Positions 38,472 to 51,453 of a DNA stretch of 64,000 bases are shown here, one piece after another. Positions within the stretch are counted from its first letter, which is position 1. The number at the start of each line of letters is the position of its first letter. The position numbers and the translations under genes were made by a program. Origin of the DNA: Kitagawia praeruptora (lineage: Eukaryota; Streptophyta; Magnoliopsida; Apiales; Apiaceae); contig CM075348.1 in assembly GCA_037693485.1 (NCBI GenBank), positions 104,826,109 through 104,890,108 on the forward strand, read 5' to 3'. The notes beneath the pieces were generated by a model that ran no database searches, was not told the DNA's origin, and worked only from the letters and a program-made list of their open reading frames with translations.

Positions 38472-41400
38472 ATTGACAGCCCCAAATTCGGGGTCAGGAA
38501 TCCAGGCCGTCACGGACCAATTTCCCTTTATTAATATTCTTCTCTTTGCAGCTGGAATATAAATGCATAATAAAATTCACACAATAGACCCCATACTTAA
38601 TAATATTAACACACGCACCAGTCATATGCTCAGAGAACAACATCCACGATATTAAGAGTTTAGAGTTTAAAGGAGTTATTACAAACCAGGATCATACTTA
38701 AATACATTGTTGAATAATACTTCGACATGAAGCATTTCAACAATCAAAAGTTTATTACATGCTTACACACTTAGTTATACATAAGGCTACCAGAACCCGT
38801 GTGCCTCTACGCTACCTCAGGAATCGGTGCCAGCGTGCTCTCAAAAGGTCGCCTTTCCCTTACCCTCTTGCGGGGCGTGGTACAGAGTATCGGCATACCT
38901 AGCTGTTATATACATAAGTAGCAAGAATGAGCTAAAATAGCTCAGCAAGATAAATTCTATCAACTAGCACCAAAGGAAAATAAACCATCATATATATATA
39001 TATATATATATATTAAACAAAACAATCTTCAGTTATTATGGAAAGAAATTTTATTTTCATTCAATATATATATACTTTCCAATTATCTTTGTACGAAAAG
39101 AATTATATAGTATTATAATATCAGTCTCTCTTCTAATATCATATAATATCAGTTTCTCTTCTTAAATGCTATAACAATCAATATACCATTTCAGTGTAAT
39201 CTTTCAAGATAATATGAAAACTTGAACAAATCTCTCGCTATCATCTTCTCATTTCCTTCTTATGCCACAATTATATAAATTAATATAAATCAGTTTCTCT
39301 TCATCTGTAACAATAATTCCATCATTTCATATCATCATTTTTTTTTCTGTTTCTAGTATAGAAGTCTGAAAACCATTTTCAATTCTTTCTTTAAAGTTTT
39401 GGGGATATCTGCTGGCGCCAGATACGTAGGACGATGATCAGTCGCCTGACCGTACCCGCTCTCTGTTTACTACTAGTAGAAGGGATGATCCCTACCTGGT
39501 AATCAACCCTGGAGGAAGGCTACCTGCTACATCCTCCCTTGGCATCTTCGTGCCGTAATAAAATATTGAGTGCTGGACTGTGCCGCACACAGCCTCTTAC
39601 GCTTTTTGTTGCAATCCCCCTTTGTCAATCAATATTCCATTCACATTTCCATTCACATATATCATTTCCATTTCCATTTATCATCACCTTTAAAAATATA
39701 TATGTCATAATACTTTGATTATGACTCAAACATCTCCTCTGTATTCAATGAAATCAAATACGCTTTTATATATATAAAATATTCCGTCTATTTTAAAAGT
39801 ATTAAATAATAATCAAATAATATTTATTAAATCACAACTATTTAAAAAGAATATTTTTAACATAATATTATAAACATATAACTCTAGATAACAACTGATA
39901 TCATTCTTTCATATCCCTTTAAAATATAAAGTATATTCGCTCTATCCATATTCGTATCCATATCCATAATCCATATTCAAAAATCTCAGTAAACAGGGAA
40001 TATATCCCTAATCATCTCATCATATAAGATTCATATATTATCCACCAAAACCATTTCCTTTGAACATAAATAGTTTATCAAAATAAGGATAAAAGAAATC
40101 TTGCTCCCTTTAATCCATATCCATACTCATATTCATATACATTTCCCTTTAATTTCCAAAATCAGGAAAACAAATCCTTAACAATATAATAATAATAGAA
40201 TCACACACATATATATTACATGAAATCATTTTTCCTTTGAAGATAAATAATTTTTCAAAGTAAAGATAGAAGAAATCTTGCCTGGATCTCTAAAGCGAGT
40301 AGGTAGGATCCTGAGTTCGTCTCCCGTCTCTATAGGAACGAAAGGATCACCGTTAGTACATATCCCACTTAACCACCTAATCTCTATACAATAACACCCT
40401 TGACACATATTATATGCTTGACATAGTTTTTATGCACCAAAAGTTTACATGAACTTAACCATTTCTAAACTCGATCTATGTTTTAGTGTATTCCACCATT
40501 TCCCTTAATAACCACACTCGACTGTAAAATTTCTCATAAATTCTCAAATTTGAATTTTAATGCTAGGTCAGTGGGGTTTTAATCTCTTTTCAACCTACTA
40601 TATTGTCCCAAAATTTCATAATATTTAAAGATGATTAAGTATGGTAACTATGGCCTCAAAGTTGACATAACTGCATTTTTTCGGTTCTCGAACGTCTTTC
40701 ACTAAAACTGGCTTTTCTCCTAAGCTTTAACAACACTTAATAAGCCTTGGGATATGCTTAATCAACCTTATACTAGCTTCGATCAACTAAAGAAACCATA
40801 AAAACAAAGTTAGTTTCTAAGGGTCACTATTCATCATCACTTTTGTAAAAATCATAACAAATCGAAAAATAAGAGTTTGACTCTCAAATTTTTGCCACAT
40901 CTTGGACTCTGTATAAGCTTTGATTTGAGCTATAGATCACCAAAAACAAAGCTTCCTAGCTATGGTTTTGAGCTCCATCTTTCCGCTGGACAGAAACTGG
41001 ACAGGTTTGGTTCTCCAAATTTGAGCATTGATTTGACTAGGCTATACTACTTTGTTGGCCATGAAATTTTGAACGAACCTTACCCATGGAGTGGAGAAGC
41101 TATGGTTAAAATTTTCTGATTTAATCATGGATAGAAATGGAGATATGAATTTTTCTTTGAGTGGTGTTTCTGCTGGGCAGTTTTGCATCTCTTTGTGTTT
41201 TGCTTTGTTTCTATCTTGGATAATGATGTATCCTCTTGTTTCTATCCCTTTGAATCAGATCCTTATCTCTTAATTAAGTGTATTTGAAGTCCACCAATGA
41301 GAAAGAGCCAATTGTTGCTCATCTAAACACCTTAACATGAAAAATGCTACTTAGTACTCAAGTTTGACAAGTTTACTCCTCTTCCACTTTGGTTTTAATG

Positions 41401-42095
41401 TTTGCACCAATGGGATTCCTTTCCTTACACTCTAATATCACTTAATATCAGCTCCATACTTGGGTTGGGCCGAATTTGGGCTTCTCCCCATGTCCTTGGG
41501 CTTTTGTTTGGGTTTTGTACAAAGTTCTCTCGTCATCTGATTCATCGAACGATTTATGCGATCGTCTCAGTGGTTTTTCTCTTGTAAATCTCTTGAATAT
41601 ATTTTATCCTTTCCCACATCATATATTAATGTGCTAGGGTGATTCTAATCCTCAAGTAAGTATTAGATCCAATATCCTTGGTATATTCTCTTTTTCTCAG
41701 AAGTTGCTCTTCCGGTTATCTCTCGGGTTCTCAAGCATTCTCAAACTCGTTTAACAATCTAAATTCCCTTGGCATTTCCTTAACTTAATAATTCCTTGGG
41801 TTAACCTAATTTCACATATTCCTCAAAGTATTCGCCCTTTTAATATTCCATACTCTTTAATATACAATACACTTATGTCCCATTGAAATCAAACAAATTT
41901 AAAAATCTATACTCAGGGATTTTCTAAAATCCGACATCATTTCGAGTCACTCATTTTTATAGTGTTATACTAATATGGTTTCCGATTATTCATTTTCTGT
42001 ATCAATTATAGGGTACTTATATACCTTTTCTCTAAATCCTCAAAATTTACTATTCATGTGATCACTGTAGCATTGCTAAAGTTAGGGTTATTACG
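38472..42095 (-). mobile_element. 3' LTR of the gutted gypsy element (with 0.42 kb deletion)
   Basis: It is 3624 bp, against 4045 bp in the other LTR. The difference is a single gap at about 40723, where the right LTR has 47444-47855. The joint CTCCTAA|GCTTTAAC shares two or three bases with both edges, which suggests end joining. Within each LTR a stretch (40027-40110) is repeated in diverged form at 40220-40281. The outer terminus reads AT instead of TG and the inner one CG instead of TG (minus-strand sense), so both ends carry changes. Confidence 0.9.
38990..39013. repeat. TA microsatellite in LTR
   Basis: ATATATATATATATATATAT run in the 3' LTR, matching 45697-45721 in the 5' LTR. Confidence 0.85.
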
Positions 42096-42116
42096 TCCTT
42101 CCCCCCTTAAAAGGAT
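42096..42116 (-). promoter_or_regulatory. Polypurine tract of the gutted gypsy element
   Basis: On the minus strand CCTTTTAAGGGGGGAAGGA directly precedes the 3' LTR. The upstream GGGACGGAATCC is the phrase usually found at the end of the coding region in chromoviruses of the Tekay type. Confidence 0.85.
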
Positions 42117-42362
42117 TCCGTCCCGGAATCACATTGAAAATGTCCATAGATACCTTTTTCATCCACACCTTCTAACTTCTACACCACTTTCTCTATCTTT
42201 TTTTTTCCTTCATAATATCTCTATCTTGTTTGCGCAAAAATACACCAACATAAACTTGCTTGTCATTCATCAACATGCCATTTAGCTTTTCAATAGCAGT
42301 ACTTTCACTATCTTTTTCTTGCAAATCTCCTCCTGTATTCAGTCATTCTATATTATTCCATT

Positions 42363-42429
42363 TCTCCTTCCTCTTTCGACTAAGGGTATCGACCACCACA
42401 TTGGCCTCCCCTGAATGGTAGTGTATCTC
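42363..42429 (-). pseudogene. Pol relic: RNase H-integrase linker
   Basis: On the minus strand one frame reads EIHYHSGEANVVVDTLSRKR. It is a clear match to the Ty3/gypsy signature YHPGKANVVADALSRK that joins RNase H to integrase. No flanking RNase H or integrase motifs survive, and it sits next to the PPT where integrase should be, so several kilobases of pol have been deleted on both sides. Confidence 0.85.
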
Positions 42430-42947
42430 ACTATGGTTTGTCTATATTTTGATCTCTATCATGACATAAAATATTAATACTTCAACATTTGTATATATCA
42501 CCTCTGTAAAATTTTACAGAAAATAAGTTATAATAATATTCCTTGAAACAATTGTAAGAAAATATTGGTTATAATATATATTTCCTGTTCGTAACTATAC
42601 GAGCATGTACTTTTCCTTCATCCTTAAAAATATTCTCACACCTTCTCTCATACTCTTAATCTCCTTCTATAGAGTTCTCTGACCCTTAACAGATATTGAT
42701 TTGGATGACACGAGAATAACTCACTTTCTTATATCACCATAGTCTACTTTCTCACAGATAGATTTATCTATTTATCAGTCCATTTGCACCATTCATTGAC
42801 TTAGTCGATCCCTAACCAAACATTTACACTTAAGAGGTCAAATTAGCGCGTACTTGCAATTTCCTCCGGATACCTTATCCCATATGTCTATTGTTCACTA
42901 TACGCTCTTTACATCTTACTGATCCACCTTAGTTCCTTCATGATATA

Positions 42948-43206
42948 CTCCCTCCGTCCCTAAATATCATTCCTGTTTTGACTGGACACGTTTGTCAACG
43001 CATACTTTTGATCGTTAATATTTTTAATTTCGTATTAGTTTTAAATATAAAAACTTCACTGTATTAAAGTACTCATAAATACGAATCCAACAAGATCACT
43101 CATGACTATATTCCGTCTTATAGATTAGACGTAAATTAGTAATTTGTCTCATGTTATGAACAGGACCGACATTTCAAACAAGAAAAATAATGTGAGACAG
43201 AGGGAG
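42948..43206. mobile_element. Stowaway-type MITE
   Basis: This 259-bp element begins CTCCCTCCGTCCC and ends GACAGAGGGAG, flanked by TA (42946-42947 and 43207-43208). It sits inside the gutted gypsy element. No coding capacity. Confidence 0.9.
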
Positions 43207-44888
43207 TACTATCTACTCCACCTCTGAAATTTCCTTTTATTATTCTCATCAAAATCTTTACCTCAAGTTTTACTCATTCACACCTTTTGGATTAATCCTT
43301 TGAATACTTAACATCTTTAATCTCTCTCTGCTATTTAGGGTATTAGTCACAATATTGTCCTTCCATTACCAATAGTTATTGCACCTCGAATCCTTCATTA
43401 ATTATCCCCACTTCCTTTGTTTATCCTTATTCTGACTCTATCCTCAAAATACACCTTACTCTCAATAGTAAATCTCAATTATATATACCTTAAAATTCCT
43501 CATATTCTTTTCTCTTATTAATCATCAAATATACCCATTTCTTCTCGCGAATTTCCTTCCTCTCTTATATCGAAACGTTTCCAGTTCTAATTATCTCTTA
43601 TTGAAATCTTCCTTGGAATCTCCAGTTCCCTTGTATAATCACGTATACTATAACCATTACTTCCATTATTCCATCCATTAAGGAAATCTTCTATATTTGA
43701 AACAATTGATAGAATTCGAGAAACTTTGAATTGAAACGAACCCAGAAACCAGCAAGGGTCCCACAACAATTTATAAGATTAAGAGTTTTAAATAGCTCTT
43801 ATTCGAAACAAAAGAATATTTGGGAAATCAATATGATGGAAGAACCCGTACATCACACAAGTGAGGGCATCCCCTCCGACTTCCTATCACACAGACAGAT
43901 CGTCCTTGTGTATACATATAGAGCTGTTCCTCTTAGTTGGAGTAGAAATATAGAGGGAAATTTAAATCACAATGATAAACACCATTTTATGAAAATAATC
44001 TTAGAGAAATATTTTGACTACGATAGATAAAATACAATTTTGAAACACATTCCAAAGGTACCAGAAAGTTTTGAAAAGATACAGGCACTTAATGAATAAT
44101 TACCCACTAGTGGAGGAAAATTTGAAACTCAATAATATAATTTAGCAGGGCTTTAGAAAATTTAAGAATAGGTACCGTTAATAGCCTCTTCCCAATTTAA
44201 AATCCCAAATAATGGAAGGTTTTCCTCAAATACCATATATATCTTAGACTGCGTACTCTCCAAAATTTCTTAAATTTGGCACTTATCCTTTAGCCTTAAA
44301 CTATCGTCTTATATTCCCAATTATCGTCATTTACCTAGTCTTGACTTGGCTCGATACTTTCTGCCTTTATCCATAATAGAACACAACCCTCTAATCGATA
44401 TACTTACGTAATATTGATCGTCTTAGCCTGACACTGCTCCGGTATCAAGGACCCTTCAAATTATACTTCTAAATTGTATATTCTAACATACCACACATAC
44501 TCACAATATTTTCTAACGTACACTTCCTGTTACCTCAAATATTCCCTTTTCTCATATCAGTCCCATGTGCTATATAAACTTACCACTTTTGGCATAATAA
44601 CCTTTTCATTTAAGTCAATCTCGGAATGTCTCAGTCTGTCTTGGTCCTGTATATCTTGGCTTTAAAGACCAACCTCAGTTTCACCCTTTCATCTCCACAA
44701 ACAATCAGTGTCTATTCACCAATCTACTTACTCTATTACCTCAAACTCCCTCATTTTCCTTTACATTTACCCTAGTATTACGTTTAGGCGGCATGATTCT
44801 ATACATAACAATATTCTCCATTATTTACCCAAATTTAAGGTACAGTATACAATATTCCATATCCAATAATTATATCACAGATTAACAC

Positions 44889-44890
<2 letters not shown>

Positions 44891-44946
<56 letters not shown>
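44891..44946. repeat. (AT)n microsatellite
   Basis: About 28 uninterrupted TA dinucleotides near the PBS end of the gypsy internal region. Confidence 0.95.
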
Positions 44947-44950
<4 letters not shown>

Positions 44951-45164
44951 AGTCACTCACAAACATAACTCGACTCACTCATTTCCTCTCCCTCTATAAT
45001 AAAACATAAACCTTTATTAGTAATAATCTATAAAATTATAATCACTACTTAGAATAAACGCTTCGTTCGATAAACCACCCTTAAACTCGATGTGAGTTCA
45101 CAATTTCTATTATTACTGATATATTTATTATTATCACTATTGTTCCTGAGCATTATGACTCTAA

Positions 45165-45176
45165 GCTCTGATACCA
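45165..45176 (-). promoter_or_regulatory. Primer binding site of the gutted gypsy element
   Basis: TGGTATCAGAGC on the minus strand, complementary to initiator tRNA-Met, lies 4 bases inside the 5' LTR. It sets the orientation of the whole element. Confidence 0.9.
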
Positions 45177-45179
45177 AAC

Positions 45180-48100
45180 TGTGACAGCCCCAAATTCGGG
45201 GTCAGGAATCCAGGTCGTCACGGACCAATTTCCCTTTATTAATATTCTTCTCTTTGCAGCTGGAATATAACTGCATAATAAAATTCACACAATAGACCCC
45301 ATACTTAATAATATTAACACACGCACCAGTCATATGCTCAGAGAACAACATCCACGATATTAAGAGTTTAGAGTTTAAAGGAGTTATTACAAACCAGGAT
45401 CATACTTAAATACATTGTTGAATAATACTTCGACATGAAGCATTTCAACAATCAAAAGTTTATTACATGCTTACACACTTAGTTATACATAAGGCTACCA
45501 GAACCCGTCTGCCTCTACGCTACCTTAGGAATCGGTGCCAGCATGCTCTCAAAACGTCGCCTTTCCCTTACCCTCTTGCGGGGCATGGTACGGAGTATCG
45601 GCATACCTAGCTGTTATATACATAAGTAGCAAGAATGAGCTAAAATAGCTCAGCAAGATAAATTCTATCAACTAGCACCAAAGGAAAATAAACCATCATA
45701 TATATATATATATATATATATTAAACAAAACAATCTTCAGTTATTATGGAAAGAAATTTTATTTTCATTCAATATATATATACTTTCCAATTATCTTTGT
45801 ACGAAAAGAATTATATAGTATTATAATATCAGTCTCTCTTCTAATATCATATAATATCAGTTTCTCTTCTTAAATGCTATAACAATCAATATACCATTTC
45901 AGTGTAATCTTTCAAGATAATATGAAAACTTGAACAAATCTCTCGCTATCATCTTCTCATTTCCTTCTTATGCCACAATTATATAAATTAATATAAATCA
46001 GTTTCTCTTCATCTATAACAATAATTCCATCATTTCATATCATCATTTTTTTTTTCTGTTTCTAGTATAGAAGTCTAAAAACCATTTTCAATTCTTTCTT
46101 TAAAGTTTTGGGGATATCTGCTGGCGCCAGATACGTAGGACGATGATCTGCCGCCTGACCGTACCCGCTCTTTGTTTACTACTAGTAGAAGGGATGATCC
46201 CTACCTGGTAATCAACCCTGGAGGAAGGCTACCTGCTACATCCTCCTTTGGCATCTTCGTGCCGTAATAAAATATTGAGTGCTGGACTGTGCCGCACACA
46301 GCCTCTTACGCTTTTTGTTGCAATCCCCCTTTGTCAATCAATATTCCATTCACATTTCCATTCACATTTCCATTCACATATATCATTTCCATTTCCATTT
46401 ATCATCACCTTTAAAAATATATATGTCATAATACTTTGATTATGACTCAAACATCTCCTCTGTATTCAATGAAATCAAATACGCTTTTATATATATAAAA
46501 TATTCCGTCTATTTTAAAAGTATTAAATAATAATCAAATAATATTTATTAAATCACAACTATTTAAAAAGAATATTTTTAACATAATATTATAAACATAT
46601 AACTCTAGATAACAACTGATATCATTCTTTCATATCCCTTTAAAATATAAAGTATATTCGCTCTATCCATATTCGTATCCATATCCATAATCCATATTCA
46701 AAAATCTCAGTAAACAGGGAATATATCCCTAATCATCTCATCATATAAGATTCATATATTATCCACCAAAACCATTTCCTTTGAACATAAATAGTTTATC
46801 AAAATAAGGATAAAAGAAATCTTGCTCCCTTTAATCCATATCCATACTCATATTCATATACATTTCCCTTTAATTTCCAAAATCAGGAAAACAAATCCTA
46901 AACAATATAATAATAATAGAATCACACACATATATATATTACATGAAATCATTTTTCCTTTGAAGATAAATAATTTTTCAAAGTAAAGATAGTAGAAATC
47001 TTGCCTGGATCTCTAAAGCGAGTAGGTAGGATCCTGAGTTCGTCTCCCGTCTCTATAGGAACGAAAGGATCACCGTTAGTACATATCCCACTTAACCACC
47101 TAATCTCTATACAATAACACCCTTGACACATATTATATGCTTAACATAGTTTTTATGCACCAAAAGCTTACATGAACTTAACCATTTCTAAACTCGATCT
47201 ATGTTTTAGTGTATTCCACCATTTCCCTTAATAACCACACTCGACTGTAAATTTCTCATAAATTCTCAAATTCGAATTTTAATGCTAGGTCAGTGGGGTT
47301 TTAATCTCTGTTCAATCTACTATATTGTCCCAAAATTTCATAACCTTTAAAGATGATTAAGTATGGTAACTATGGCCTCAAAGTTGACATAACTGCATTT
47401 TCTCGGTTCTCGAACGTCTTTCACTAAAACTGGCTTTTCTCCTAAACCGTTCATCAGATTTTAACGCACTTTATATCAAAACGATCTATGAACTAAAATC
47501 TATCATCTCATGGTCACTTGGTACTCTAGGCAGGGTGCTACTGTACGGTGTTGGTGTCCAAAAACAGGGCATCTATTTGGTTTAACGAAAATCGGGCATT
47601 ATAACGGCTATATTTTCATACTTTCCAAAATCCAACTCCTCCAAATCAATCATCCACCTTATACACCATCACCTACACCATGTGGTCATATTACCAACCA
47701 TGGTTACAGGCACATACTCCTTTCATATACAATAAAAACACTTTTAAACACATATATAATCATGATTTCATCACTTATAACCACTTAATCACTAATACCA
47801 CCAATATTCATCATAAACTCAAGAGGGGTGAAGAGATTATACCTTCCTTGAAGCTTTAACAACACTTAATAAGCCTTGGGATATGCTTAATCAACCTTAT
47901 ACTAGCTTGGATCAACTAAAGAAACCATAAAAACAAAGTTAGTTTCTAAGGGTCACTATTCATCATCACTTTTGTAAAAATCATAACAAATCGAAAAATA
48001 AGAGTTTGGCTCTCAAATTTTTACCACATCTTGGCCTCTGTATAAGCTTTGATTTGAGCTATAGATCACCAAAAACAAAGCTTCCTAGTTATGGTTTTGA

Positions 48101-49224
48101 GCTCCATCTTTCCGCTGGACAGAAACTGGACAGGTTTGGTTCTCCAACTTTGAGCATGGATTTGACTAGGCTATACTACTTTGTTGGCCATGAAATTTTG
48201 AACGAACCTTACCCATGGAGTGGAGAAGCTATGGTTAAAATTTGGTGATTTAATCATGGATAGAAATGGAGATATGAATTTTTCTTTGAGTGGTGTTTCT
48301 GCTGGGCAGTTTTGCATCTCTTTGTGTTTTGCTTTGTTTCTATCTTGGATAATGATGTATCCTCTTGTTTCTATCCCTTTGAATCAGATCCTTATCTCTT
48401 AATTAAGTGTATTTGAAGTCCACCAATGAGAAAGAGCCAATTGTTGCTCATCTAAACACCTTAACATGAAAAATGCTACTTAGTACTCAAGTTTGACAAG
48501 TTTACTCATCTTCCACTTTGGTTTTAATGTTTGCACCAATGGGATTCCTTTCCTTACACTCTAATATCACTTAATATCAGCTCCATACTTGGGTTGGGCC
48601 GAATTTGGGCTTCTCCCCATGTCCTTGGGCTTTTGTTTGGGTTTTGTACAAAGTTCTCTCGTCATCTGATTCATCGAACGATTTATGCGATCGTCTCAGT
48701 GGTTTTTCTCTTGTAAATCTCTTGAATATATTTTATCCTTTCCCACATCATATATTAATGTGTTAGGGTGATTCTAATCCTCAAGTGGGTATTAGATCCA
48801 ATATCCTTGGTATATTCTCTTTTTCTCAGAAGTTGCTCTTCCGGTTATCTCTCGGGTTCTCAAGCATTCTCAAACTCGTTTAACAATCTAAATTCCCTTG
48901 GCATTTCCTTAACTTAATAATTCCTTGGGTTAACCTAATTTCACATATTCCTCAAAGTATTCGCCCTTTTCATATTCCATACTCTTTAATATACAATACA
49001 CTTATGTCCCATTGAAATCAAACAAATTTAAAAATCTATACTCAGGGATTTTCTAAAATCCGACATCATTTCGAGTCACTCATTTTTATAGTGCTATACT
49101 AATATGGTTTCCGATTATTCATTTTCTGTATCAGTTATAGGGTACTTATATACCTTTTCTCTAAATCCTCAAAATTTACTATTCATGTGATCACTGTAGC
49201 ATTGCTAAAGTTAGGGTTATTACA
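45180..49224 (-). mobile_element. 5' LTR of the gutted gypsy element
   Basis: 4045 bp, plus-strand ends TGTGACAGCCCC and GGTTATTACA. It includes 47444-47855, which is missing from the 3' LTR, and a TA microsatellite at 45697-45721. Substitutions against the 3' LTR are concentrated in the first few hundred bases; long stretches are identical by eye. The partial LTR at 1-2266 is an older relative. Confidence 0.92.
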
Positions 49225-49229
49225 CATGC

Positions 49230-49896
49230 TACACTAATAAACTTACAAGATGAACTCGAGTTACATTCGAGATTTATTAATTACAAGGAACAACGACATG
49301 CAAGTCGTATTTAGAAACCAAACCATAAAATCAAAACCACTATCCTATTGGTCTTAGGTCCATAACCAATCACCATGCTCATATAACAATTAAGAACATG
49401 TAACCATATCATATTTCAGATGATCCAATCGAAGAAATCATATAACGCAAAAAATCAGAAAATCAGAATCAAATTCGTATAATAATAAATCGTCGTTTTC
49501 AGGCACTAAACGGCGTCAAACGCCTTACAGACGAGTCGATGATAGCTATGCTATTAGTTTTGTTCAGACACTTGTTTCCAATCAGAAAACACATATCGTT
49601 TGCGCAAATCGGACACTGGACACAGATTTCACCAAATCTGCGCAGCGTATACAAAAATCGTATCGTATACAATCCCCATATCAAGAACAAACATAAATCA
49701 TATATATATATCAATATATATATATATCAATATATATACATATTATATAATCATCATATGATCATCTCAATCATAATCAACATACAATTTATACATATAT
49801 ATCAAAATCAACGCATCATACATGACAATCATCAAACATGCTCGTATATATATCAAAACTGTAACATATAACCGAATTAAAACGTTTTTTCAAGTA
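49230..49896 (-). other. Leader of a minus-strand copia element (right part)
   Basis: This stretch lies between the gypsy insertion and the copia PBS. It is AT-rich, with a TATATATATCAA repeat around 49697-49740. The 110-codon plus-strand ORF (49539-49871) has no known motif. The gag ATG expected downstream was not found. Confidence 0.5.
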
Positions 49897-49908
49897 GCTC
49901 TGATGCCA
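49897..49908 (-). promoter_or_regulatory. Primer binding site of the minus-strand copia element
   Basis: TGGCATCAGAGC on the minus strand directly follows the LTR end ...CCCTTCA. It differs at one base from the common TGGTATCAGAGC and still fits a Met-tRNA primer. Confidence 0.8.
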
Positions 49909-49909
49909 T

Positions 49910-51453
49910 TGAAGGGTTTCGAGCATCAAACGCAGCGGAAAAATTAAAATAAAACCAATAATTATCGAAACCCTATCGCAGGATCCATGCAAAAACATGA
50001 TATTTAATTCGGAGATTGATGATTTACCTTAAAGAAGCTTTAATAACGGATGAACATGAGAGATCCTAGCTACTTGAATCACCACGCATCCCGCTCTCAC
50101 GATCTACGCTCTACCGATATCCACACGAATGCTTGAACTTCGAAGGAGCGATGTACTAGCATCCGGAAACTGATTTCTCTCTATCTCCATCTTCTCTCTC
50201 AAACAGCTAGGGTTTTCTCTACTAACCCTAATTTGAGACTTTAAGATGTTTATATAGAGAGATAAATCAGTATTCCATGGCCCAATCATATTGGCCTTTT
50301 ACTCAAATTCGAATTCTTAATTAAATAATTAATTAAGTCACACTTAATTAATATTCTAATATAATTCAAATTCTAATAATTAGTAAATTCGAATATCTAT
50401 TTAATTAATTAAGTCTAACTTAATTAATATAATAAATAAATTCAAATTAATATTTAATTTAAATTCATAATTTAAATCAATTCTCCTTCAAGCATTCTTA
50501 GTGTGTGACCCTGTAGGTTATCATTACGTTGGCAATAATTTTATTATTCAATATAAAATTATAAACAATGAGCGGCATTTAGTAATACATCATTGCTACC
50601 CAAGTAATAATAATAAATCGGTGATTCGATTAAACCTTTTGTGACTAATGTTCCTATGTAATATAATCCCTTTAATCAAATATTATAGATTAAACTAGAG
50701 GCATGTTGTTAGTCATCCTCTTCAACATTTAATCCGGGTTTCCTTGATCAATGAGTAGACTATAAAAAACAAATCAATATTTTAGCATGGCCATGCATTT
50801 CATAGTCTCACTCAATCAAGAGGCCAATAATATCTCTCCTAATTATAGGAGGGTTAAATCATTTATCTATTATTCATATTTCTCATACGACTCATAATAT
50901 ACCCGATGTCCACTTTTATCATCACCCGGTTAAAGGTAACTTTTAATGTAGTCAAAGTATATTAATCCTCATATAGAAATATAATGATCTCAAGTCAGAG
51001 GATCATTACACCATTATCACTGTGAGACTTTCTTATGACTTTATTAAACATGAAGAATCTCACTGTGGGTCTATCCAGTGCCATGTAGTATTTTACATGC
51101 ACCTATGTTCTTGACTTTAGTATCACTATACCTATGACCAATGAGATGTGGTCATCAGTCAACAAACATACTAATGTTTATGCATTATTATTGTCCCATA
51201 ATAACAATGCTCGATTAGGGATATTTTAGGAATATAAACACTATTCATATAATCTCATTTTTTTAAGTCACATACTTAAAGATATAGAATATGTATTATA
51301 TATTCCAAGGACATTTATTATTTTAACATTTATATCGCAGTAAATTAAGACATAATAAATTAACATATAATAATCAATAGAACACAATTATTAATTAACA
51401 AAAGTATTTCCTAGAAGCACAATCACATTGTCTCTAGGGCACTAACACTAACA
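49910..51453 (-). mobile_element. 5' LTR of a minus-strand copia element
   Basis: 1544 bp, related along its length to the 3' LTR at 61436-62977. Both carry the stretch CAAACGCAGCGG or AAAACGCAGCGG near one end and CTCTAGGGCAC...CACTAACA at the other. Long stretches in between match closely (for example AGTCTCACTCAATCAAGAGG). A PBS on its left shows it is a 5' LTR whose body lay to the left. The two LTRs belong to different copies because their interiors lie on opposite sides. Confidence 0.88.
50249..50256 (-). promoter_or_regulatory. TATA box in copia LTR
   Basis: TATATAAA on the minus strand, about 340 bp before the LTR end and just before the TTAGGGTTAGTAGAGAAAAC stretch typical of plant 5' leaders. 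Confidence 0.5.

Larger units (their letters stand above)
42096..45179 (-). other. Internal region of the gutted gypsy element
   Basis: 3084 bp without a working gene. It contains the PPT (left end), one short pol relic (42363-42429), a Stowaway MITE (42948-43206), an AT microsatellite (44891-44946) and the PBS (right end). A 99-codon plus-strand ORF at 43731-44030 has no recognisable feature and opposes the element. The rest is AT-rich and full of stops. Confidence 0.75.
38472..49224 (-). mobile_element. Long-LTR Ty3/gypsy element, gutted, with target duplication CATGC
   Basis: Two long LTRs (38472-42095 and 45180-49224) flank 3.1 kb of internal DNA. CATGC lies on both sides (38467-38471 and 49225-49229). 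On the minus strand the PBS TGGTATCAGAGC follows the right-hand (5') LTR. A polypurine tract reading AATCCTTTTAAGGGGGGAAG precedes the left-hand (3') LTR. The PPT context GGGACGGAATCC is usual in Tekay/Del chromoviruses. The interior lacks gag and pol apart from a short RNase H-integrase linker relic, so it needs helper proteins. The LTRs are very similar, so the insertion is recent. Confidence 0.92.

Noticed and set aside
40226..41587. Four conserved small ORFs (60-80 codons) repeated at 46949-48716
   Set aside because: They lie in the two LTRs of the same gypsy element; their conservation reflects recent LTR identity. No codon-level evidence of function.
43731..44030. 99-codon plus-strand ORF in the gypsy interior
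   Set aside because: No known motif, opposite to the element, and in AT-rich decayed sequence; chance ORF.
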